A stretch of DNA of 64,000 nucleotides from Microbacterium aurantiacum (GTDB taxonomy: Bacteria > Actinomycetota > Actinomycetes > Actinomycetales > Microbacteriaceae): the NCBI RefSeq assembly GCF_021654035.1, contig NZ_JAJPDW010000001.1, forward strand, positions 806,001 through 870,000, written 5' to 3'. Shown here piece after piece: positions 25,084 through 31,955 of the stretch. Position 1 is the stretch's first letter. Each line of letters starts with the position of its first letter. Both the position numbers and the translations under genes were made by a program. The notes below the pieces were generated by a model. The model made no database searches. It was not told the origin of the DNA and saw only the letters and a list, made by a program, of their open reading frames with translations.

Positions 25084-26445
25084 GTGCCCCACACCCCCTC
25101 CGTCCCCACCGCGCCGCAGACCGGCTCGCACCCCACCGCCACCCACCGGACCGGGGTGGACCGCTCCACCGGCGCCATCCGCACGCTCGGGTCGAACCCC
25201 GCCACGGCGCCGATTATGCTCCACCCGGGGGATTCGATCCCGCCGCGGCGTCGGGTGCTGTACATCATCCTGCTGGGCGCCCTCACGGCCCTCGGCCCGT
25301 TCACGATCGACCTCTACCTCCCCGCCTTCCCCGTCCTGGAGGCCGACTTCCAGACCACGGCGGCCGCGATCCAGCTGACGCTGACGGGCACGATGCTCGG
25401 CTTCGCCCTCGGTCAGCTCATCGTCGGCCCGCTGAGCGACAAGGTCGGGCGACGCGTCCCGCTCCTCGCGGTGACGGCCCTCCACGTCGTCGCGAGCGTC
25501 GCGGCGGCCGTCGCGCCGACGCTCGAGCTGCTGTCGATCACGCGCGTCTTCCAGGGGGCCGGAGCCGCCGCCGGCGGCGTCGTCGCTGCGGCGATCGTGC
25601 GCGACCTGTTCGGCGGACGTCGCCTCGTGGTGATGCTGTCGCGTCTGGCGCTCGTCTCGGGAGCCGCGCCGGTCGTCGCGCCGCTGATCGGATCGGTCCT
25701 GCTCCTGGTCATGCCGTGGCGCGGCATCTTCATCGTCCTGGCGATCTACGGTGCGGTCATGCTCCTCTCCGCGTTCTTCCTCATCCCCGAGACGCTGCCG
25801 CCGGCTCGCCGCCACGCGCAGGGCACCACGACCATCTGGCAGCGGTACCGGTCCGTCTTCAGCGACCGCGTCTTCATCGGCGTCCTGATCATCGGGGCGA
25901 TGGCGTTCAGCGGCCTGTTCTCCTACCTCTCCGCCTCGCCGTTCCTCTTCCAGGGCGAGTACGCCTTCACCCCTCAGCAGTACGGCATCCTGTTCGCCGT
26001 CAACTCGGTCGGCCTCGTCGTCGGCGTCCAGATCGCATCGCGCCTGGCCGCCCGGTACGGACCGCAGTGGGTCCTGGCCTGGTCGACGGGCGCGCTGCTG
26101 GTCTCCGCGGCCCTCATCATCGTCGGCGACCAGCTCGGCCTCGGGATGTGGGGCACGATCGTGCCGCTGTTCCTGTTCATGACCTCGTGCGGGTTCACGT
26201 TCCCGTGCGCGCAGGTGCTCGCCCTCGACCGGCACGGCAAGGCCGCGGGCACCGCCCAGTCGATCATCGGCGCGGCGAACTTCGGCGTCGCCGGCGTGGT
26301 CTCCCCGCTCGTCGGCGCGCTCGCCGTCGGCACGGGCATCACCGCCACGACGATGGCCACGGTGATGGTCGGCTGCGCGGTGATCGGGGTCGTGGCGCTG
26401 TGGGCGATCGTCCAGCCCCGCCGTGTCGAGCAGCTCACTCCCTGA
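25084..26445 (+). CDS. Bcr/CflA-family multidrug efflux MFS transporter
   Basis: Up to 453 aa with 12 membrane segments. Family motifs are LGPFTIDLYLPAFPVLEADF, QLIVGPLSDKVGRR and RVFQGAGAAAGGVVAAAIVR. It is a proton-driven exporter related to Bcr (bicyclomycin) and CmlA-type pumps; its actual drug is unknown. The GTG start at 25084 gives a 50-residue lead with no Shine-Dalgarno sequence. An ATG at 25216 (MLHPGDSIPP), just before the first helix, is an alternative. Confidence 0.88.
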   Translation: MPHTPSVPTAPQTGSHPTATHRTGVDRSTGAIRTLGSNPATAPIMLHPGDSIPPRRRVLYIILLGALTALGPFTIDLYLPAFPVLEADFQTTAAAIQLTLTGTMLGFALGQLIVGPLSDKVGRRVPLLAVTALHVVASVAAAVAPTLELLSITRVFQGAGAAAGGVVAAAIVRDLFGGRRLVVMLSRLALVSGAAPVVAPLIGSVLLLVMPWRGIFIVLAIYGAVMLLSAFFLIPETLPPARRHAQGTTTIWQRYRSVFSDRVFIGVLIIGAMAFSGLFSYLSASPFLFQGEYAFTPQQYGILFAVNSVGLVVGVQIASRLAARYGPQWVLAWSTGALLVSAALIIVGDQLGLGMWGTIVPLFLFMTSCGFTFPCAQVLALDRHGKAAGTAQSIIGAANFGVAGVVSPLVGALAVGTGITATTMATVMVGCAVIGVVALWAIVQPRRVEQLTP

Positions 26446-26464
26446 TCCGGGGCAGAATGGCCCG

Positions 26465-27190
26465 ATGAGCAACGGGTCGAAGGACGGCGAGGTCAACGTC
26501 GAAGCGGAACGCGTCGCCGCGCGGGCGCGCGTGAGCTGGATCATCCTCGGGGCGGTGATGGTCGCGGCGGCGGTCGGCCTCGGCGCGTGGACCTTCGCGC
26601 GCGGGAACGCGCCCTTCGCCATCGACCTGTGGTGGAACGACCTCCTCGTCGCCCTCGCCTCTCCGGTCTTCGTCGCGGTGTCCCAGGCGATGGACTTCCT
26701 CGGCGGCGGCTGGTTCGGCGTGTTCGTCGTCCCCATCGGCGGCGCGGTGGCCCTGTGGTTCTTCGGACGGCGGTGGGGGGCGGTGTTCTTCCTCGCGGCC
26801 TCGATCCTCTCCGCGGGAACGGTGCAGCTGCTCAAGCAGACCTTCGGACGTGAGCGTCCCGAGCAGATCCTCGTCGTGGCCGACTACGGATCGTTCCCGT
26901 CCGGGCACGTCGCCAACGCCGCGACGATCGCCGCCGTCGCACTCGTGCTCTTCCCCCGCCTGTGGGTCATCCTCGTCGGCGCCGCCTGGGTGCTGCTCAT
27001 GGCGTTCAGCCGCACGGCCGTCCACGCGCACTGGCTGTCGGACACCCTCGCCGGCATCCTCGTCGGTGTCGGTGTCGTCCTGGTCCTCGCGGGCGCGATG
27101 GCCCGACCGCTGGCCCGGGAGATCCCGGAGGACGAGCCGGATGCCGACGCCGGCGCCGGATCCGGTGGTGCGACGGAGCGCGCTCGCTAG
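26465..27190 (+). CDS. PAP2-family phosphatase
   Basis: A 241-aa membrane protein with five to six helices. The three PAP2 motifs are visible: KQTFGRERP (KxxxxxxRP), FPSGHVAN (PSGH) and SRTAVHAHWLSD (SRxxxxxHxxxD), supplying the catalytic His and phosphate-binding Arg/Lys. It probably dephosphorylates a lipid phosphate such as undecaprenyl pyrophosphate or phosphatidate. CAGAAT lies 6 nt before the ATG, so it may be leaderless. The gene follows the MFS gene by 19 bases. Confidence 0.9.
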   Translation: MSNGSKDGEVNVEAERVAARARVSWIILGAVMVAAAVGLGAWTFARGNAPFAIDLWWNDLLVALASPVFVAVSQAMDFLGGGWFGVFVVPIGGAVALWFFGRRWGAVFFLAASILSAGTVQLLKQTFGRERPEQILVVADYGSFPSGHVANAATIAAVALVLFPRLWVILVGAAWVLLMAFSRTAVHAHWLSDTLAGILVGVGVVLVLAGAMARPLAREIPEDEPDADAGAGSGGATERAR

Positions 27191-27200
27191 GCTGAGCGCC

Positions 27201-29153
27201 ATGACCGCGCCCGACTCGTCTGACGCCGCCCTCGCCGAGGCCGAACTCGCGCGGCTCCGGGCCGAGGCGGAGGCCGCGGAGGCGGCGGCGAAGGCGGCTG
27301 CGGCGAAGGCCGCCCTGGCGGCCGCGGAGGTCGAGGCGGCACGGGCGCGAGCGGGCGTGGCGTCGGCGGGACAGGTCGCGCCGCCTGCGCCGGCGACGCC
27401 CGACGAGCCTGCCGCGCCCGAAGAGCCTGCCGCGCCTGCCGCACCCGCCGAGGCCAGTGCCCCCGCCCGTGACGACGCGGGTCCCCTCCCCAGTGACGAC
27501 GCCGGTCCCCTCACGAGCGACGAGGTCGCCGCGATCGTCCGCGGGTACGCCTTCGAGGGTCCGGCGATCGCCGTCGGCGCCCTCGTGAACGGCGATCCCG
27601 TGCCCGAGGCGCAGGTGCGCATCCCGCTGGCCATGATGAACCGGCACGGCCTGGTCGCGGGGGCGACCGGCACCGGCAAGACCCGCACGCTGCAGGGCCT
27701 GGCCGAGCAGCTCGCCGCCCACGGCGTGCCGGTCTTCGCCGCCGACATCAAGGGCGACCTTTCCGGGGTCGCGACCCCGGGCGAGGCGAGCGAGAAGCTC
27801 CTCGCCCGCACGCGCGGTATCGGCCAGGACTGGCAGCCTGCGGCATCCGCCACGGAGTACTTCGCGCTCGGCGGCGTCGGGCACGGCATCCCGGTCCGCG
27901 CGACCGTGTCGGGGTTCGGGCCGCTCCTTCTGAGCAAGGTCCTGGGGCTCAACGCCACGCAGGAATCCAGCCTCGGCCTCGTCTTCCACTACGCCGACCG
28001 CGAGGGGCTCGCGCTCGTCGACCTCTCCGACCTCCGGGCGGTGCTCACCTTCCTCACCGGCGACGAGGGCAAGGGTGAACTGAAGGCCCTCGGCGGGCTC
28101 TCGGCCGCGACAGCGGGGGTCATCCTCCGCCAGCTCATCACGTTCGCCGACCAGGGGGCGGATGTCTTCTTCGGCGAGCCCGAGCTGGACGTGCGCGAGT
28201 TCCTGCGCACCGCCGCGGACGGTCGCGGCATCATCAGCCTGCTCGAGGTGCCCGGCGTCATGGACAAGCCGGCGCTCTTCTCGACGTTCCTGATGTACCT
28301 CCTCGCCGAGCTGTTCGAGGTGCTGCCCGAGGTCGGCGACATCGACAAGCCGAAGCTGGTGTTCTTCTTCGACGAGGCGCACCTGCTCTTCCGCGACGCG
28401 TCGAAGGACTTCCTCGCCGCGATCGTCCAGACCGTGCGCCTGATCCGCTCGAAGGGCGTCGGGGTGTTCTTCGTCACGCAGACGCCGAAGGACGTCCCCG
28501 CCGACGTCCTGGCGCAGCTCGGTTCGCGCGTGCAGCACGCGCTGCGCGCCTTCACCCCGGACGACGCCAAGGCGCTGCGCGCGACCGTCGGCACCTACCC
28601 CACGTCGGGCTACGACCTCGAGCGGGTGCTGCAGGAGCTGGGCACCGGCGAGGCGATCGTCACCGTCATGAACGAGAAGGGCGCGCCGTCGCCGGTCGCC
28701 TGGACGAGGCTGCAGGCCCCGCGGGGCTCGATGTCGCCGACGCCGGAGCCGCAGATCGTCGCGGCCGTCGCCGCATCCCCGCTCCTGCCCACCTACGGAA
28801 CGGCGGTGGACCGCGAGTCCGCGCGGGAGATCCTGACCGCGAAGATGCGGGCCGCCGACGCCCGCGCCGCCGCCGACGAAGCCGCGCGCGAGCAGGCGAA
28901 GACGGACGCGGAAATCGCCCGTCAGCGCGCGGCGATCGAGAAGGCGGAGGCGGCCGAGCGCAAGAAGGCGGAGGATGCCGAGAAGAAGGCGCAGCGCGAG
29001 TACGAGCGTCTGCTGAAGAAGACCGCCGGGACCTCGCGGACCCGACGGACGTCGCGGTCGTCCTCGCCGCTCGAGGAGATCCTCGGGTCTCCGGCGACGG
29101 GGAAGATCCTCGACGGCGTCATCCGCGGGGTCTTCGGCATCGGTCGCCGCTGA
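27201..29153 (+). CDS. HerA-like ATPase, DUF853 family
   Basis: A 650-aa protein. An Ala/Glu-rich coiled-coil head (~residues 10-50) and a Pro/Ala linker precede the DUF853 ATPase core. Walker A is AGATGTGKT (~153-161) and Walker B is KLVFFFDEAHLLF. The sensor-like segment is FFVTQTPKDVPADVLAQLGS. A second Lys/Glu/Ala coiled coil follows near the C terminus. The family is related to the HerA/FtsK motors; its role in bacteria is undefined. TAGGCT ends 7 nt before the ATG (leaderless). The gene follows PAP2 by 10 bases and may share its transcript. Confidence 0.88.
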   Translation: MTAPDSSDAALAEAELARLRAEAEAAEAAAKAAAAKAALAAAEVEAARARAGVASAGQVAPPAPATPDEPAAPEEPAAPAAPAEASAPARDDAGPLPSDDAGPLTSDEVAAIVRGYAFEGPAIAVGALVNGDPVPEAQVRIPLAMMNRHGLVAGATGTGKTRTLQGLAEQLAAHGVPVFAADIKGDLSGVATPGEASEKLLARTRGIGQDWQPAASATEYFALGGVGHGIPVRATVSGFGPLLLSKVLGLNATQESSLGLVFHYADREGLALVDLSDLRAVLTFLTGDEGKGELKALGGLSAATAGVILRQLITFADQGADVFFGEPELDVREFLRTAADGRGIISLLEVPGVMDKPALFSTFLMYLLAELFEVLPEVGDIDKPKLVFFFDEAHLLFRDASKDFLAAIVQTVRLIRSKGVGVFFVTQTPKDVPADVLAQLGSRVQHALRAFTPDDAKALRATVGTYPTSGYDLERVLQELGTGEAIVTVMNEKGAPSPVAWTRLQAPRGSMSPTPEPQIVAAVAASPLLPTYGTAVDRESAREILTAKMRAADARAAADEAAREQAKTDAEIARQRAAIEKAEAAERKKAEDAEKKAQREYERLLKKTAGTSRTRRTSRSSSPLEEILGSPATGKILDGVIRGVFGIGRR

Positions 29154-29169
29154 GCCCTCGCCGCTCTGG

Positions 29170-29466
29170 TCAGACGTCCTCCGTCAGGGGGCGGGGGAGC
29201 ACGCGGAGGCGACTCTCGTCCATCGCATCGGCGAGATCCAGGGCGCGTGGGCCGAGGACGAACCCCGACACGTCGTCGAGACGCATCAGGTAGCCGTCGC
29301 GGGCGAGGGCGTTGACCACGCGGTACACCGTGGCGCGGGCGGCTCGCACGTGCCGGGCGATCTCCGCCGCGCTGAGACCGCCGCCGCTGCGGGCGACCTG
29401 CTCAAGGATGTCCAGCGCCAACCCGAGTCCTCGCTCGGGGAGACGTTCGACGGCTGCTGCGCTCAT
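29170..29466 (-). CDS. Stand-alone IclR-type winged-helix DNA-binding protein
   Basis: A 98-aa protein. It contains only the N-terminal winged helix of IclR regulators (LALDILEQVARSGGGLSAAE, then IARHVRAARATVYRVVNALA); the usual ~180-residue effector domain is absent. The ATG has a strong site, GGAGG, 5 bases upstream, which fixes the start. It is divergent from the molybdoenzyme gene, with the palindrome CCGGTACCGG between them, so control of that gene is plausible but unproven. Confidence 0.78.
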   Translation of the reverse strand: MSAAAVERLPERGLGLALDILEQVARSGGGLSAAEIARHVRAARATVYRVVNALARDGYLMRLDDVSGFVLGPRALDLADAMDESRLRVLPRPLTEDV

Positions 29467-29519
29467 CGCGTCCTCCAATTGCGCGCCGTCGGGGGCCGGC
29501 GCGAACACGCGTGACGTTA

Positions 29520-29529
29520 CCGGTACCGG
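29520..29529. promoter_or_regulatory. Palindrome CCGGTACCGG in a divergent promoter region
   Basis: A perfect 10-bp palindrome (context GTTACCGGTACCGGAT) between the IclR-type regulator and the FdhF-like gene. It is a candidate operator for the neighbouring winged-helix protein. Confidence 0.45.
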
Positions 29530-29623
29530 ATTGCCCCGGGCCTTCTCCTGTGTTTCGAATCTGTGACGACGCGTGAGACGCGCCCGCACGCAAGGTCGCG
29601 ACCCGGGCGGCTAGCCTGGGGCG

Positions 29624-31951
29624 ATGGCGACGAAGGCACCGCGGGAGAACATCGACGAGTCCGACCTGTCCGTCCGCGCCCCCAAGACGGTTGCCGTGGG
29701 AGTCCCCGCCGTCGTCCACGCGCTGCAGATCGCGCAGCAGCAGATGGGTGTTGCGCGGACGGCGCAGACGCTCCTGCGCGTGAACCAGAAGGACGGGTTC
29801 GACTGCCCCGGGTGCGCGTGGCCGGAGGAGGACAAGCGGCACGTCGCCGAGTTCTGCGAGAACGGCGCCAAGGCCGTCGCCGAGGAGGCGACGCTGCGCC
29901 GCGTCGGTCCGGACTTCTTCGCCCGGCACAGCATCGCCGACCTCGCCGCCCACGACGACTGGTGGCTCGGGCAGCAGGGACGCCTCACCCACCCGGTGAT
30001 CCTCGACGAGGGGGCCTCGCACTATCGTCCGATCGCCTGGGACGACGCGCTCCGGGAGATCGCCGGAGCGCTGTCCGCCCTCGACGATCCGGACGAGGCG
30101 GTGTTCTACACCTCGGGGCGCACGTCCAACGAGGCGGCGTTCCTCTATCAGCTGCTGGTGCGGGGGCTCGGGACGAACAACCTCCCCGACTGCTCGAACA
30201 TGTGCCACGAATCCAGCGGCGCGGCCCTGTCCGAGACGATCGGGATCGGCAAGGGCACGGTGTCCATCGACGACATCCACGCCGCCGACCTGCTCATCGT
30301 CGCGGGGCAGAACCCGGGAACGAATCACCCCCGCATGCTCTCGGCCCTCGAGAAGGCGAAGCAGCGCGGAGCCCGGATCATCGCGGTCAACCCGCTGCCG
30401 GAGGCCGGGCTCCTTCGGTTCGAGAATCCGCAGACGCCCCGGGGCATCGCCTTCGGAGGCACCGCGCTCGCCGACGACTTCGTGCAGATCCGCCTCGGCG
30501 GCGACCAGGCGCTCTTCCAGGGCATCGGCAAGCATCTCCTCGAGCGGGCCGAGACGGATGCCGCGATCCTCGACGGCGCCTTCATCGAGACCTACACGAG
30601 CGGGTTCGCCGCCTACCGCGACGCGCTGTCGGCCCTCGCCTGGGACGACCTCGTCACCGCCACCGGGCTCACCGAGGACCGCATCCGCGCGCTCGGCGAC
30701 GTCGTGGCCGGATCGTCGGCCACGATCGTCTGCTGGGCGATGGGACTCACCCAGCACAAGCACTCCGTGCCCACGCTCCGCGAGGTCGTGAACGTGCTGC
30801 TGCTCCGCGGCGACATCGGCCGACCGGGGGCGGGGGTGTGCCCCGTGCGCGGGCACTCCAACGTCCAGGGCGACCGCACCGTGGGGATCTACGAGAAGCC
30901 GTCGACGGCGTTCCTCGACGCCCTGGCGGCGGAGTTCTCCTTCGCGCCGCCGCGGGAACACGGGTTCGACACTGTCCAGGCGATCCGCGCCATGCGCGAC
31001 GGCGCTGTGCGGGTGTTCTTCGGGATGGGCGGCAACTTCGTCTCGGCGACCCCCGACACCGCGGTCGTGGAAGCGGCCATGGCGCGGGTCGACCTCAGCG
31101 TGCAGGTGTCGACGAAGCTCAATCGCTCGCACGTCGTCACCGGTCGGCGGGCGATCATCCTCCCCACCCTCGGACGGACCGACCGCGATCGGCGGGGCGG
31201 AGCCGAGCAGCGCGTGACGGTGGAGGATTCGATGGGGGCCGTCCACGCCTCGCGCGGGCGCCTGGCACCGCCGGAGGAGGGACTGCTCAGCGAGGTGGCG
31301 ATCGTGGCACGGCTGTGCGCCCTCCTCTTCGACGGCGCCACCGGCCCGCGCGCGGACTGGACCTCGCTCGAGGGTGATTACGCCGGCATCCGTCAGCACA
31401 TCTCCCGTGTGGTGCCGGGCTTCGAAGACTACGAGCAGCGCATCGCGAAGGGCCGCACGTTCTTCCTGCCCAATCCGCCGCGCGACGAGCGCCGCTTCGA
31501 CACCGTCGACGGGCGGGCGCGGTTCACCGTCAATCCGTTGGAGTACCCACGGATCCCGGAGGGTCGTCTGCTGCTGCAGACCCTCCGCTCGCACGATCAG
31601 TACAACACCACGATCTACGGCAAGGACGATCGTTACCGCGGTATCCACGGGGGCCGTCGCGTCGTCCTCGCCCACATCGACGACATCCGCGAGCAGGGCT
31701 TCGCCGACGGCGACCTGGTCGATCTCGTGTCGGAGTGGCAGGGGCCCGACGGGCTCCAGGAGCGGCGTGCTCCGTCGTTCCGCCTCGTCGCGTACGACAC
31801 CCCGCGCCGGAACGCCGCGGCCTATTACCCGGAGACGAACGTGCTGGTGCCGCTGGACTCGGTCGCCGACGTCTCGGGCACCCCGACGTCGAAGTCGGTC
31901 GTGATCCGGCTCGAGCCGGCGCGCAGCCCGGCCGCGACCGGCGCGCGCTGA
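29624..31951 (+). CDS. FdhF/YdeP-family molybdopterin oxidoreductase
   Basis: A 775-aa enzyme of the YdeP branch of formate-dehydrogenase-like molybdoproteins. N-terminal cysteines GFDCPGCAWP and FCENGAK (Cys 61, 64, 78) can hold an iron-sulfur cluster; SNMCHESSG (Cys ~194) is the likely metal-ligand position; LLIVAGQNPGTNHPRMLSAL and VCPVRGHSNVQGDRTVGIYE bind the bis-MGD cofactor. There is no Tat or Sec signal, so it is cytoplasmic. The substrate of this branch is unknown; YdeP of E. coli is linked to acid resistance. TAGCCT lies 6 nt before the ATG. It stands beside the cofactor-synthesis and fdhD genes it depends on. Confidence 0.9.
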   Translation: MATKAPRENIDESDLSVRAPKTVAVGVPAVVHALQIAQQQMGVARTAQTLLRVNQKDGFDCPGCAWPEEDKRHVAEFCENGAKAVAEEATLRRVGPDFFARHSIADLAAHDDWWLGQQGRLTHPVILDEGASHYRPIAWDDALREIAGALSALDDPDEAVFYTSGRTSNEAAFLYQLLVRGLGTNNLPDCSNMCHESSGAALSETIGIGKGTVSIDDIHAADLLIVAGQNPGTNHPRMLSALEKAKQRGARIIAVNPLPEAGLLRFENPQTPRGIAFGGTALADDFVQIRLGGDQALFQGIGKHLLERAETDAAILDGAFIETYTSGFAAYRDALSALAWDDLVTATGLTEDRIRALGDVVAGSSATIVCWAMGLTQHKHSVPTLREVVNVLLLRGDIGRPGAGVCPVRGHSNVQGDRTVGIYEKPSTAFLDALAAEFSFAPPREHGFDTVQAIRAMRDGAVRVFFGMGGNFVSATPDTAVVEAAMARVDLSVQVSTKLNRSHVVTGRRAIILPTLGRTDRDRRGGAEQRVTVEDSMGAVHASRGRLAPPEEGLLSEVAIVARLCALLFDGATGPRADWTSLEGDYAGIRQHISRVVPGFEDYEQRIAKGRTFFLPNPPRDERRFDTVDGRARFTVNPLEYPRIPEGRLLLQTLRSHDQYNTTIYGKDDRYRGIHGGRRVVLAHIDDIREQGFADGDLVDLVSEWQGPDGLQERRAPSFRLVAYDTPRRNAAAYYPETNVLVPLDSVADVSGTPTSKSVVIRLEPARSPAATGAR

Positions 31952-31955
31952 GCGG

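Noticed and set aside
24073..26835. 920-codon minus-strand frame across DUF3105, MFS and PAP2 genes
   Set aside because: It crosses three well-supported genes and its translation is low-complexity Arg/Asp/Glu; no motif is seen.
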